The notes under the pieces were generated by a model. That model saw nothing but the letters and a program-made list of their open reading frames with translations, searched no databases and had not been told where the DNA came from. DNA of 64,000 nucleotides, taken from NCBI RefSeq assembly GCF_003544915.1, contig NZ_CP032097.1:1302001-1366000 (forward strand), in the 5' to 3' direction. Positions 41,862 through 51,450 of this stretch are shown here, in pieces (the stretch's first letter is position 1; each line of letters starts with the position of its first letter). Origin of the DNA: Arcobacter ellisii. GTDB lineage: Bacteria; Campylobacterota; Campylobacteria; Campylobacterales; Arcobacteraceae. Made by a program: the position numbers and the translations under genes.

Positions 41862-43416
41862 ATCTATATAAAAGCCTAATAATTCCAATAACAAACAGAG
41901 TTAAAGCCATTTGTTTTAATTCTTTATCATACAAAATCATAAATATCGATGTAAAAATTAATCCAAATGATAAAATAATTGGTTTTATAAAACTTTTTAT
42001 CTCTTTTGAGATAAATTCTAACTGATTGTTTGATATTTCAATTTTAAGTTCACCATTACTAGCTTGTTTTATAACTGATTTTAAATTTTTTAGCGTAAAA
42101 GGAATATCTTTTATTTCATCAACTAATGTTTCAATAATACTATCTTTTGCTCCAAGGGCTTTTGGAAGATTTTCTTGTAAAATTGGCAAAATATCTTTTA
42201 TACCATTAAAATTTTCTATATAAGTTGTACCTAAACCTTCGATAATTGCACTAACTCTTAAAATATATATTGCATCACTTGGAAGTTTAAATGGCATTTT
42301 TCTTGTGCTTTCTAAAACTTCAAAAGCTAGTTTTTGCATTGATTCACTACTTAAATTGTCATTTGAAAAGATATCAAACATTTTGCTTGTAAATTCAGCT
42401 AATTCACTTGTTGGTGCTTCATAGGCAATTGTTCCTAATCTTTTACTAGCACTTATATAAAGCTCATAATCTCTTTCATTTGCAGCTTTAATAAGCTCAA
42501 TTATTGCTATTCTTGAAGAGTTTGGAACACTTTTTACCATTCCAAAATCAAGTAAAATTATTTGACCATCTTTTGAAATCAAAAGATTTCCAGGATGAGG
42601 GTCTGCGTGAAAATAGCCATTTATTAACATCTGAGTTGTGTAAAAGTTTACAAGGGTTCCTATAATTTTATTAAAATCAATTTTTTCTTTTAAAATATTT
42701 TCTTTGTCATCAAATCTAAAACCTTCTTCAAAACTCATAACCAAAGCATCATCACAAGATAAATCAATAAAAGGTTTTGGAAATTTTATACCACTATCTT
42801 TATACATTTGCGAAAATTTAATCAGGTTTTGTAATTCTTGATTTAGACTAACTTCTTGTAAAATCATTGAAGAAAACTCTTTTATAACAGCTTCTATGGA
42901 ATTTTTAGTATAAAAAGAGAATAGGGGATTAAATAAAAAGTTAAAAATATTTATAATTTTTATATCAGCAATTACTCTTTTTTTGATACCTTTTCTTCTT
43001 AATTTTACAGCAACTTTTGTATCATCAAATAAAACTGCTTTATGAACTTGACCTATTGAAGCACAAGCAATAGGAGTTTTGTCAAAAGTTTTAAAGCTGT
43101 TGTTTTCAAAAGCTTTATTAAAAACTTCTTCAAATTCACTATTATTCATAGGTGGTAATTTATCGTGAAGCTCTTTTAACTCATCTAAATATTCTTGAGA
43201 AAAAAAGTCAGCTCTTGTTGCTAACACTTGAGCCAATTTTATAAAACTAGCTCCTAAAGTAGTGATTGTATCTTTTAGTTTTTGAGGTTTTAAAGGTTTT
43301 AGACCTAAAAAACTCTCTTTTCTTTTGATAACTAAATAAATAGTTAATAAAAACAAAAAGACTTTATATACTCTATTTGGTGAGTATAAATTTAGGGTTT
43401 TAAAAAACTCTTTTAT
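41860..43416 (-). CDS. ubiB: UbiB/ABC1-family atypical kinase, apparent ATA start
   Basis: Membrane-associated kinase-like ATPase of the UbiB/ADCK family, needed for quinone biosynthesis or lipid-linked isoprenoid handling. Motifs: FIKLAQVLATRAD (a KxGQ-type segment with Ala for Gly), CASIGQVHKAVL, VAVKLRRKG and HADPHPGNLLISKDG, with a C-terminal TM pair. The only usual start, TTG at 43356, has no ribosome binding site and lies inside a hydrophobic run. The frame is open upstream as KEFFKTLNLYSPNRVYKVF, back to an ATA at 43414-43416 that overlaps the stop of the preceding gene as ATAA and follows GAGG. I report that longer form; the shorter would be 498 residues. Confidence 0.8.
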   Translation of the reverse strand: MKEFFKTLNLYSPNRVYKVFLFLLTIYLVIKRKESFLGLKPLKPQKLKDTITTLGASFIKLAQVLATRADFFSQEYLDELKELHDKLPPMNNSEFEEVFNKAFENNSFKTFDKTPIACASIGQVHKAVLFDDTKVAVKLRRKGIKKRVIADIKIINIFNFLFNPLFSFYTKNSIEAVIKEFSSMILQEVSLNQELQNLIKFSQMYKDSGIKFPKPFIDLSCDDALVMSFEEGFRFDDKENILKEKIDFNKIIGTLVNFYTTQMLINGYFHADPHPGNLLISKDGQIILLDFGMVKSVPNSSRIAIIELIKAANERDYELYISASKRLGTIAYEAPTSELAEFTSKMFDIFSNDNLSSESMQKLAFEVLESTRKMPFKLPSDAIYILRVSAIIEGLGTTYIENFNGIKDILPILQENLPKALGAKDSIIETLVDEIKDIPFTLKNLKSVIKQASNGELKIEISNNQLEFISKEIKSFIKPIILSFGLIFTSIFMILYDKELKQMALTLFVIGIIRLLYR

Positions 43417-43676
43417 TTTAAATCCTCTTTTAATTTTTGTAAATCTTCTTTAGTTGCAAGTCCCAATTCATCAATTATCTCTTTTAGAGTAGATTTTAGT
43501 TCAGCTTTAAATTTTTCATCACTTTCTTTACCTTTTTGTTCTAGTGATTCCAAAAAACTTTTTACATCTTTTGTATCAAGTTTTCCTTTTTCTTCTAGTT
43601 TTTTTAGTTCATCTTCTATTTTTTCTTTTAAAACTAACGCTCCACCAAGTCCTGTAAAAATAAGCTCTTTTAACAT
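43413..43676 (-). CDS. Phasin-like coiled-coil protein
   Basis: 87-residue, highly charged helical protein: MLKELIFTGLGGALVLKEKIEDELKKL, then a long Lys/Glu coil ending LQKLKEDLK. The short glycine-containing hydrophobic start and coiled coil resemble small PhaF/phasin-type proteins found upstream of ubiB in related genomes (from memory). Its stop overlaps the likely ubiB start. AAAAGGATATTCT precedes the ATG. Confidence 0.72.
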   Translation of the reverse strand: MLKELIFTGLGGALVLKEKIEDELKKLEEKGKLDTKDVKSFLESLEQKGKESDEKFKAELKSTLKEIIDELGLATKEDLQKLKEDLK

Positions 43677-43791
43677 AGAATATCCTTTTTATTTTATTGT
43701 TTTAATATATAACGAAGAAAAGTTTTTTAGTAGTTGTTTTTTGTCTTTTTATAGTTTAATAAAAAATAAGAGTTTAAAGTTGATAGAGATA

Positions 43792-44190
43792 CTATTCGCT
43801 AAAACTAGCAAAAGCACCTTCAACACTTGGAATAGTTTTATAATGAGTTTTTGTTAGTCTTACATTACTTGTTTTAAGATCACATATTGCGATTCTAAAA
43901 CTTGAACCCATAATTGGTTCTACAACACAAATGATTTTATCTTCAATTTGTCTTGTTACGTAAATTGTACCTTGTAAAGCTGGAAAAAAATATTTTGGAT
44001 AACTTAATGGTGTTATTTCAACTATATCTATATTTTCTTGATTTTCAAGAGTTTGCATAACTTTCATAGCATCTTCATAATTTTCAAATTGAATACACCA
44101 ATCATCAAATTTTTTATTGAAATGTTGTAAATCTTCATCAAGAAAACCACCTGCTATTGATTGTAAAGCAAAAATAGACACAAAAAACAC
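43792..44190 (-). CDS. Hypothetical protein, possibly secreted
   Basis: 132 residues or slightly fewer: FALQSIAGGFLDEDLQHFNKKFDDWCIQFENYEDAMKVM, then a beta-rich region to the end. The start is uncertain. GTG at 44190 has no ribosome binding site; GTG at 44181 has AAGG 8 bases upstream. The frame stays open upstream as YFKVFFVSIFALQSIAGG, which would make a signal peptide. I do not recognise the family. It is divergent from ybgC. Confidence 0.65.
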   Translation of the reverse strand: MFFVSIFALQSIAGGFLDEDLQHFNKKFDDWCIQFENYEDAMKVMQTLENQENIDIVEITPLSYPKYFFPALQGTIYVTRQIEDKIICVVEPIMGSSFRIAICDLKTSNVRLTKTHYKTIPSVEGAFASFSE

Positions 44191-44302
44191 CTTGAAATAT
44201 ACATAATTTTAAAAACGGATTTTAACATAATAGAATAAAATTAACATCATATTTACTCATAAGAGTGTAAAATCAATTCAAATATTAAATTAAGGTTATT
44301 AA

Positions 44303-44665
44303 GTGCAAATTAGAGTTTATTACGAAGATACAGATTGTGGAGGAGTGGTTTATCACTCTAATTATTTTAATTTTTGTGAAAGAGCAAGAAGTGAACTTTT
44401 TTTTAAAAAAGGTTTATCACCACATAACAAAGATGAATTTTTTGTAGTTAGAAGTTCAACGGCTGATTGGATAAAACCTGCTGTATTTGGAGATATTTTA
44501 AAGATTAATACAAAACTTGTTGAAAAAAAATCAGCTTCTATCATGATGTATCAAGAGATATTAAGAGATGATGAAGTTTTATTTAAGGCTACTTTTAAAT
44601 TAGCTTTTTTAAAAAATTTTAAACCTTCAAAAATTCCTTTGGATTTTTTTGAATTATTTAATTAG
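44303..44665 (+). CDS. ybgC: YbgC-type acyl-CoA thioesterase
   Basis: 120-residue hotdog-fold thioesterase starting at GTG, with AAGG upstream. The signature MQIRVYYEDTDCGGVVYHSNYFNFCERAR holds the catalytic aspartate of the 4HBT family. YbgC proteins hydrolyse short or medium acyl-CoA esters and are linked to the Tol-Pal system in other bacteria. Here the next gene is a secreted phospholipase D-like nuclease rather than tol genes. Confidence 0.92.
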   Translation: MQIRVYYEDTDCGGVVYHSNYFNFCERARSELFFKKGLSPHNKDEFFVVRSSTADWIKPAVFGDILKINTKLVEKKSASIMMYQEILRDDEVLFKATFKLAFLKNFKPSKIPLDFFELFN

Positions 44666-44674
44666 GAAAAAATT

Positions 44675-45148
44675 ATGTTAAAAATTTTATTTATATCTTT
44701 GTTTTTGGTTTTAAATTTATATTCAAGTGAAGTTTTTATTCTTCCAAATGACTCAAAAAAAGCACAAGAACAAATAAGTTCAACTCTTTTGGATGCAAAA
44801 TTTGAGATTTTTATTGCAATGTACAATTTTTCATATAAAAGTTTTGCAAAGGATTTGATAAAAGCCTCAAAAAATGGTGTAAAAGTAACTGTTTTATTTG
44901 ATGATAAAAAAACAAAAAAAGATGATGAAGTTTTAGATTTATTAAAAGAGAATGGAATAAAAACAATAATCAATAAAGATAAAAACAAAATGCATTTAAA
45001 AGTTGCTTTAATTGATTCTTCTAAAGCCATTATTGGAAGTACAAATTGGACAAAAGAATCATTTGAAGAAAATTATGATTTAATTTATATAACTGATGAT
45101 AAAAAAGTTATAGATAAGATAGTTGAAATAAAAGAAATATTCAACTAA
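44675..45148 (+). CDS. Secreted phospholipase D-family nuclease
   Basis: 157 residues with the signal peptide MLKILFISLFLVLNLYSSEV. One HKD motif is visible: MHLKVALIDSSKAIIGSTNWTKES (H, K, D and the downstream GSTN). A single HKD motif and small size match Nuc-type nucleases that dimerise to form the active site. It would act in the periplasm. It lies 9 bases after ybgC. Confidence 0.87.
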   Translation: MLKILFISLFLVLNLYSSEVFILPNDSKKAQEQISSTLLDAKFEIFIAMYNFSYKSFAKDLIKASKNGVKVTVLFDDKKTKKDDEVLDLLKENGIKTIINKDKNKMHLKVALIDSSKAIIGSTNWTKESFEENYDLIYITDDKKVIDKIVEIKEIFN

Positions 45149-45196
45149 AAGCATTAAAATTGTATCATATGAATAAAAAAATTTAAAAAGGATTTT

Positions 45197-46426
45197 TTGG
45201 TGTTAGAAATATTTGTTATAGGTTTTTGTGCCTATTTTGCATTTAATATTTATACTTCTTTTATGCAAATTGGTTTTGTAAAAAATGCAAAAACTTTTCA
45301 AGCTATTATATTAGATTCAGCAAAATATGAAGAGGCTGCTAATTATTCAATAGAAAAAGAGAAACTTGCTATTGTTTCAACTTTTTATGATTTTGTATTA
45401 TTTATTTTATGGATTGGTTTTGGATTATCTTATTTGGATTCATTAGTTCAAATTGAATCTTTTTGGTTAAAAGCCGTTGTTTTTGTGGATCTGTTTATAA
45501 TCATAAACTGGATTTTAACTCTACCATTTGAACTTTATTCAACTTTTAAATTAAATAAAAAATATGGTTTTTCAAATATGACACCAGCACTTTTTATAAA
45601 AGATACTATAAAAACTGGAATTTTATTTTTAGTTTTTGGTTCACTTGTAATTGCAGGAATTTCATTTATTATAAATAGTTTCTCTTCTTGGTGGATTTGG
45701 GGATTTGTTTTTATTTTTGCTGTAATAATTTTAATAAATATGCTTTATCCAGTGATTCGAGATAAAATGTTTGATAAATTTGAAAAATTAAAAGATAAAG
45801 AGTTAGAAGCAAAAATCGAAAATCTTTTAAATGAAGTTGGATTTAAAAGTAGTGGAGTTTTCAGCGTTGATGCAAGTAAAAGAGATAATAGACTAAATGC
45901 TTATTTTGGTGGTTTAGGTGCAACTAAAAGAGTAGTTTTATTTGATACTTTAGTTGAAAAATTAACACACAATGAGTTACTTGCTGTTTTAGGACATGAA
46001 TTAGGACACTTTAAAAATGGTGATATTGTAAAAAATATTGGAATTATGGGTGTTGTTATGTTTATCTTTTTTGCTATTTTTGGAAATTTACCTGATGAAC
46101 TATTTTTAGGATTATCATTAAACAATGAACCTTATGCGATTATTACTGTGTTTTTGATATTTTCTCCTATTTTATCGTTTTTCTTGATGCCATTAATCTC
46201 TATGATTTCAAGACATAATGAATATGCAGCCGATGAATTTGGGTCAAATTTACAATCAAAAGAGGATTTAGTGAATGCTTTATTAAAACTTGCAAATGAA
46301 AATAAATCATTTCCTTTATCACATCCTTTATATATTTTCTTTTATTATTCTCATCCACCTTTAGTTGAGAGATTTAAAGAGCTTGGATATGATGTAAAAA
46401 GTTTAAAATTTAGCGAGAATAAATAG
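45197..46426 (+). CDS. M48-family CaaX-type metalloprotease (Ste24-like)
   Basis: 409-residue zinc membrane protease of the Ste24/HtpX family. An N-terminal multi-TM region (to about residue 185) includes the YGFSNMTPALFIKD segment of CaaX protease 1. The catalytic motif LAVLGHELGHFKNGD (HExxH) lies near residue 265, and the third zinc ligand in NEYAADEFGS near 340. Start TTG at 45197 or GTG at 45200; AAAGG suits either. It abuts rmuC with no gap. Confidence 0.92.
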   Translation: MVLEIFVIGFCAYFAFNIYTSFMQIGFVKNAKTFQAIILDSAKYEEAANYSIEKEKLAIVSTFYDFVLFILWIGFGLSYLDSLVQIESFWLKAVVFVDLFIIINWILTLPFELYSTFKLNKKYGFSNMTPALFIKDTIKTGILFLVFGSLVIAGISFIINSFSSWWIWGFVFIFAVIILINMLYPVIRDKMFDKFEKLKDKELEAKIENLLNEVGFKSSGVFSVDASKRDNRLNAYFGGLGATKRVVLFDTLVEKLTHNELLAVLGHELGHFKNGDIVKNIGIMGVVMFIFFAIFGNLPDELFLGLSLNNEPYAIITVFLIFSPILSFFLMPLISMISRHNEYAADEFGSNLQSKEDLVNALLKLANENKSFPLSHPLYIFFYYSHPPLVERFKELGYDVKSLKFSENK

Positions 46427-47884
46427 ATGTTAAGTCAAGGAATAATTGAAGTTAATTATCTTACTTTAATAGTTGCAATAATTGCCATAATATCTGGATT
46501 ATTGATAATATTACAATTCTCAAGACAAAAATATGAAAATCAATTAAAAGTTTTACAAGATGAAGCTTTATTAAAATTAAAAGCATTAAATGAAAAAATT
46601 GAGTTAAATCATAGTTATTATGAGGCTCAAATAAGCACTTTGAATAATGCAAATAGAAAACTAGAAGAAGAAAAAAAACTTATTAAAGAGAGTTTTGAAG
46701 ATAAATTAAAGATTTTAGAAAAACACTCTTCACAAATAAATTCAAATACAGTTGAAACTTATGAATTTAAACTTTCAAGTTTGGCAAAGATGGCAGAAGC
46801 AAAAGAGAAACAATTACTTAGAGAATTTGAAATAAAAGAAGAAAATTTTAATGAAAAAATAACTCTTTTAGAAGAGTCAAAAAAACAATTAAAAATAGAG
46901 TTTGAAAATCTTGCTAATAAACTTTTTGATGAAAATCAGAAAAAATCAACTCTAAATTTAACACAAGTTTTAACTTCATTTAAAGACCAATTAGACTCTT
47001 TTGGAAAAAGAGTTAATGAGATTTACAATGAAGAAACAAAACAAAGAACCACCCTTTTAACAGAGATTAAAAATCTAAAAGATTTGAATAATCAAATCTC
47101 AACAGATGCTGTTAATTTAACAAAAGCTTTAAAAGGTCAAAATAAGACTCAAGGTGATTGGGGAGAGATGATTTTATCATCTATTTTAGACCAAACAGGA
47201 CTTAGAGAAGGGAAAGAATATACTATTCAGGGCTCATTTAATGATAATGATGGAAAACGATTAAGACCCGATGTTATTGTTCATTTACCATCAAAAAAAG
47301 ATATTGTTATTGATTCAAAAGTATCTTTAAACGCTTATATAAATTATTGTAAAACTGAAAATGAAGAACATAAATTAGCTGCTTCAAAAGAGTTAGTTAA
47401 ATCTATTATTTCTCATATAAAAGCTCTTAGTTCAAAAAGATATGAAGAGATAGATGGTGTTAGAACACTTGATTTTGTGTTGATGTTTATTCCTGTTGAA
47501 GGTGCTTTTATCCTTGCAACTTCAACTGATGATAATCTATTTAAGTTAGCTTTTGAAAATAATATTATGTTAGTTTCTCCATCAACTTTATATGTAACTT
47601 TAAGAACAATAGAAAATATTTGGAGAAATGAACATCAAAATGAAAATGCTTTATTGATTTCAAAAAAAGCAGCTGATTTATATGATAAATTTGCCTCTTT
47701 TGTAGCTGATATTGAAGATATTGGAGTTAATATAAATAGAACTCAAAAAGCTTATGATAGTGCAATGAATAAACTAACTTTAGGAAATGCAAATCTTATA
47801 AAAAGAGCCGAAGAGTTTATAGATTTAGGTGTAAAACCTAAAAAACAGATTTCAAATAAATTGATAAATTCTCAAGAGGAATAG
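46427..47884 (+). CDS. rmuC: DNA recombination protein RmuC
   Basis: 485 residues: one N-terminal TM helix (LIVAIIAIISGLLIILQF), a long coiled coil (about residues 30-215) and the RmuC nuclease-like domain with GQNKTQGDWGEMILSSILDQTGL, RPDVIVHLPSKKDIVIDSKVSLNAY and FMLMFIPVEGAFILA-like residues. RmuC limits recombination between short inverted repeats and has been linked to phage defence. The gene begins at the base after the protease stop codon. Confidence 0.92.
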   Translation: MLSQGIIEVNYLTLIVAIIAIISGLLIILQFSRQKYENQLKVLQDEALLKLKALNEKIELNHSYYEAQISTLNNANRKLEEEKKLIKESFEDKLKILEKHSSQINSNTVETYEFKLSSLAKMAEAKEKQLLREFEIKEENFNEKITLLEESKKQLKIEFENLANKLFDENQKKSTLNLTQVLTSFKDQLDSFGKRVNEIYNEETKQRTTLLTEIKNLKDLNNQISTDAVNLTKALKGQNKTQGDWGEMILSSILDQTGLREGKEYTIQGSFNDNDGKRLRPDVIVHLPSKKDIVIDSKVSLNAYINYCKTENEEHKLAASKELVKSIISHIKALSSKRYEEIDGVRTLDFVLMFIPVEGAFILATSTDDNLFKLAFENNIMLVSPSTLYVTLRTIENIWRNEHQNENALLISKKAADLYDKFASFVADIEDIGVNINRTQKAYDSAMNKLTLGNANLIKRAEEFIDLGVKPKKQISNKLINSQEE

Positions 47885-47887
47885 AAT

Positions 47888-48952
47888 ATGGATTTAGCCA
47901 TAACTTTAGCAAATAATTTTTTAGCATTGTTAGATGCAATGGCTATTTATATTTTGATTGGGCTTTTAATAGCTGGATTTTTAAAACAAATAGTTCCTGA
48001 TGATTTTATAATAAAACATCTAGGAAGTGGAAATATTAGTTCAGTTATAAAAGCTACTGTTTTTGGAATACCACTTCCAGTTTGTTCATGTTCAGTTATT
48101 CCTTTAGCTCAAAGTCTTAGAAAAGAGGGTGCTAGTAAAGGTGCTGTTCAAAGTTTTTTGATTTCAAGTCCAATAACTGGAGTTGATTCGATTTTAGCAA
48201 CTTACTCTTTTTTTGGTTGGTTTTTTACAATTTACAGAGTTGTTTCATCAATGATAATTGCAATACTTACTGGAATAATTCAAAATATTTTTGATAAAGA
48301 AGAAAAAAAAGTAGAAGAAGAGGAAACTTCATCTTGTTCTTGCCATTGTTCTTGTAGTTCTCAAAAATCAATTAAAAAACCTTTTTCTATAAAAGAGGTT
48401 TTTTCTTATGCTTATGTAACTTTATTTAAAGATATGGTAAAACCACTGTTTATTGGACTTTTATTTGCCACACTTTTTACTACCTTAGCTCCAAAAGAGT
48501 ACACAAGTTTGCTTTTTGAAAATCAAATACTTACATATTTTGTAATAATTTTATTTTCAATGCCTTTATATATTTGTGCAACTGCATCTTTACCAATTGC
48601 AGCAGCATTAATAATAGAAGGAATGAGTCCAGGAGCAGCTTTTATACTTTTAAGTGCTGGACCAGCAACAAGTTTAATAACAATGAGTGTTGTTTATAAA
48701 AGTTTAGGAAAAACTTCGTTGATTATATATTTAAGTGTGATTGCTGTTTTATCTTTATTTTTTGGTTATATTTTTGATACATTTTTTTCAAATCTACAAA
48801 TATTAAATTTTAGTTTAGAAGAAGAAAACAGCTCTTTAATCTCTCAACTTTCAAGTTTTATTATGCTTGCTTTGATGTCATATTATTTAATAAAACCTTG
48901 GTTAAAAAGAAAAAAAGAGAGTTCTTGTTGTAGTTCAGGTTCTTGTCATTGA
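47888..48952 (+). CDS. SO_0444-type Cu/Zn efflux permease
   Basis: 354-residue permease with about eight TM helices. Features are FGIPLPVCSCSVIPLAQSLRKEGASKGAVQSFLISSPITGVDS, the Cys-rich cytoplasmic loop SSCSCHCSCSS and the C-terminal SSCCSSGSCH. These match the SO_0444 family of copper/zinc efflux transporters, related to arsenite permease-like ArsP. The clustered cysteines would pick up soft metals. It overlaps the convergent EamA gene by 7 bases. Confidence 0.87.
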   Translation: MDLAITLANNFLALLDAMAIYILIGLLIAGFLKQIVPDDFIIKHLGSGNISSVIKATVFGIPLPVCSCSVIPLAQSLRKEGASKGAVQSFLISSPITGVDSILATYSFFGWFFTIYRVVSSMIIAILTGIIQNIFDKEEKKVEEEETSSCSCHCSCSSQKSIKKPFSIKEVFSYAYVTLFKDMVKPLFIGLLFATLFTTLAPKEYTSLLFENQILTYFVIILFSMPLYICATASLPIAAALIIEGMSPGAAFILLSAGPATSLITMSVVYKSLGKTSLIIYLSVIAVLSLFFGYIFDTFFSNLQILNFSLEEENSSLISQLSSFIMLALMSYYLIKPWLKRKKESSCCSSGSCH

Positions 48953-49842
48953 TTTTTTTTAAATAATCTAAGTAAATTTAGATTATTTAAAATATAGATG
49001 GCAATTATTGTAAATATTGTTCCTATTATTACATTAAAAGTTATCTCTTCCCCTAAAAATATAGCTCCAATAGAAAGTGCACTTGCAGGAACTAAAAAGA
49101 TATAAGATGAAACCTCTTTTGCACCAAGTTTTGTAGCTCCAATGAAATAAATAGAAGTAGCAAAAGTTGTACTTAAAATAGTAATAACAAACATATTAAA
49201 CCAGAAAATAAAATCAAAATCTACAATTTTATGGAAAATATTTCCATCTACAAAAAATACAAAAAGCGTAAAACTTGAAACTATATAAGTATAAAAAGTA
49301 AAAACAAAAGCATTTATTTTTGTAGCTTTTGAAGTGATAATCGTCAAAATTGACCATAAAAAAGCAGCTAATAAAAAATATATATTATCTTTTGAAAATA
49401 TCTCATTTAGATTAAAATTCCAAATATTTAGCATATTTAAAACCCCAAAAGCACCAAGAATCAAAGCAAAAGAGTGTTTTAAACTAATAGTTTTTTTATT
49501 TAATAAAGCAATTAATATAAAAGTTATTATTGGAATTAAAGTAGTTACTAAAGCCCCACCAAAACTTCCAGTTCCATGTTGAACACCTAAAAACATAACT
49601 ATACTATAAAGGGTTAAAATCACTGAAGCAATTAAAATAAAGATAAAAGATTTTAAATCAAATTTAAAAGAGAGTTTGAAAAAATAGATTAATGGAAACA
49701 TAGATATAAAACAAATACCCATTCGAAGAAATACTAATTCATACTCATTTACATAGTTTGTTAAAACTTTGGTGCTAATCCATGAAGCACCCCAAAAAAT
49801 CATGGCAAAAACCATTAAAATATGAAATAAGTTTTTATTCAT
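48946..49842 (-). CDS. EamA/DMT-family transporter
   Basis: 298-residue drug/metabolite transporter with ten TM helices in two EamA repeats. The first repeat begins MVFAMIFWGASWISTKVLTNYVNEYELVFLRM; the second has LLAAFLWSILTIITSKATK. Substrates of this family vary from amino acids to nucleosides and cannot be told here. Its ATG overlaps the stop of moeA by one base, so the two share a transcript. Confidence 0.88.
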   Translation of the reverse strand: MNKNLFHILMVFAMIFWGASWISTKVLTNYVNEYELVFLRMGICFISMFPLIYFFKLSFKFDLKSFIFILIASVILTLYSIVMFLGVQHGTGSFGGALVTTLIPIITFILIALLNKKTISLKHSFALILGAFGVLNMLNIWNFNLNEIFSKDNIYFLLAAFLWSILTIITSKATKINAFVFTFYTYIVSSFTLFVFFVDGNIFHKIVDFDFIFWFNMFVITILSTTFATSIYFIGATKLGAKEVSSYIFLVPASALSIGAIFLGEEITFNVIIGTIFTIIAIYILNNLNLLRLFKKNQ

Positions 49843-51062
49843 TATTTTAATTGGTTTAATAATAATATATCTACCAAATCTCCAGATTTTAAATCTTTAC
49901 TATCTTCATCTTGAATTAAAAGAGCAGGGCTTTCAAGCATATTTGTTAAAATTGCACTTGTTCCCTCTTTTTTTCCTTCAAAATCAATAACATATTCACC
50001 ATTTAAATATTTTACATTACAAGCAGTAAATACAGTTTTATCTGTTTTTTTAGGGAAATCTTGAGTTATTTTTGCTTTAATTATTGGTAAAGATTCATTT
50101 GAGTTTCTAAATTTATAAATTAGAGGTAAAACATAAAGTATTGCACAAACAGTTGAAGAATAAGCAAATCCAGGAAGAGCCACAATGATTTTTTTATCTT
50201 TAAGTGCAATTAAAATATGCATTCCAGGTTTGATTGATACACCATGAAATAAAACTTCAGCTTTTAATTTATCTTTGATTACATCTTGAACAAAATCATA
50301 ATCTCCAACACTAACTCCACCAGTTGTTACAACAATATCAGCTTTTTGTAAAGCTGTTTCAAATAGATTTGCAATAGAGTCTATGTCATCTTTTACAACA
50401 CCCATTTGTAAAACTTCTGCACCATTACTTTTAAATAAAACTTCTAAAGTAAGATGATTTGAACTTCTAATTTGAGAATCATTTGTTTGAATTTCACCTA
50501 AATCTAAAACTTCACTTCCTGTACTTGCAACCGCAATAATTGGATTAACAACCACTTCAATCATTGAAATATTTAATGATGCTAAAACACCAATTTCTGC
50601 AAATCCAATTTTTGTTCCTTTTTTTATTAGAACTTCATCTTTTTTATAATTTTCCCCCATTTCTCTTACAGCAAAAGCAAATGGAACATCTTTTTTTATT
50701 TTAATTTTATTCTCAATTACTTCAACATTTTCAATAGGAATTAAAGTATCACTACCTTTTGGCATAAGTGAACCTGTAAAAGTTTTTATACATTTATTTA
50801 AACTAACTTCAGATTCAACAACATAACCAGCAGGATTTTTTGCAATTATTTCTAAAAACTCACTTTTTAAATCTTCATATCTAATTGCATAACCATCCAT
50901 TGCAGAAGTTGGAAATTCTGGGCTATTATGATTTGCTATCACATCTTTTGCTAAAATTTTTCCTAATGCTTGAGTAATAAACAGTTTTTGTGTAGTTTGT
51001 TTTGTTAATTGAATATTATTTAATATTTCAATAGATTTTTTGTAACTAATAAAATTTCGCAT
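49842..51062 (-). CDS. moeA: Molybdopterin molybdotransferase
   Basis: 406-residue enzyme that inserts molybdate into adenylylated molybdopterin. Hallmarks are FPTSAMDGYAIRYEDL, TGSLMPKGSDTLIPIENV, VVTTGGVSVGDYDFVQDV and ALPGFAYSSTVC. The domain order and length are normal. The small gene at 51070-51270 lies 7 bases upstream. An EamA transporter gene follows directly. Confidence 0.95.
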   Translation of the reverse strand: MRNFISYKKSIEILNNIQLTKQTTQKLFITQALGKILAKDVIANHNSPEFPTSAMDGYAIRYEDLKSEFLEIIAKNPAGYVVESEVSLNKCIKTFTGSLMPKGSDTLIPIENVEVIENKIKIKKDVPFAFAVREMGENYKKDEVLIKKGTKIGFAEIGVLASLNISMIEVVVNPIIAVASTGSEVLDLGEIQTNDSQIRSSNHLTLEVLFKSNGAEVLQMGVVKDDIDSIANLFETALQKADIVVTTGGVSVGDYDFVQDVIKDKLKAEVLFHGVSIKPGMHILIALKDKKIIVALPGFAYSSTVCAILYVLPLIYKFRNSNESLPIIKAKITQDFPKKTDKTVFTACNVKYLNGEYVIDFEGKKEGTSAILTNMLESPALLIQDEDSKDLKSGDLVDILLLNQLK

Positions 51063-51069
51063 ATTAAAT

Positions 51070-51270
51070 TTATAACTTTTTTAATTGATTATATTTATGT
51101 ATCATAATTTGTTCAAATAACATTGCTCCAAAGCCCACTGGTAATTCGCTATTAGCTTTTTCAACTGATAAAATAATATTTCTTATTTGTTCTTCAGTCA
51201 TATTCATAGCCAATGGTAAGATAGTTTCTTTAATTTTTTCTCTAAAAAGTGTCTCTTCTTCTAATGTCAT
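51070..51270 (-). CDS. 66-residue hypothetical protein upstream of moeA
   Basis: Small helical protein, MTLEEETLFREKIKETILPL then MTEEQIRNIILSVEKANSELPVGFGAMLFEQI. It is acidic at the start and lysine-rich at the end. It lies 7 bases before moeA, so the two are cotranscribed. I do not recognise a named family. Confidence 0.7.
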   Translation of the reverse strand: MTLEEETLFREKIKETILPLAMNMTEEQIRNIILSVEKANSELPVGFGAMLFEQIMIHKYNQLKKL

Positions 51271-51418
51271 TTTGTATCTTTGTATAATATTTATGAAATT
51301 ATATATTTTTTATCTAAAACTTGAGTAAAATCTAACCATTTTATGGAAATTAAATTATTTTTTTTGAACAAAAGATGTTCTAAAAATTAGATGTAAAATA
51401 GTATTAAACCTTTTTTGA

Positions 51419-51424
51419 TATAAT
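51419..51424 (+). promoter_or_regulatory. Promoter -10 box for ttcA
   Basis: TATAAT 27 bases before the TTG start at 51451. A short inverted repeat, GAACA/TGTTC around AAAGA (about 51366-51380), lies further upstream and could bind a regulator. Confidence 0.5.
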
Positions 51425-51450
51425 CACAAAAAAATTATAGGAATAATATA

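Noticed and set aside
51342-51389. Fifteen-codon ORF upstream of ttcA that could be a leader peptide.
   Set aside because: It has no ribosome binding site and lies upstream of the likely -10 box at 51419, so it would not be on the ttcA transcript.
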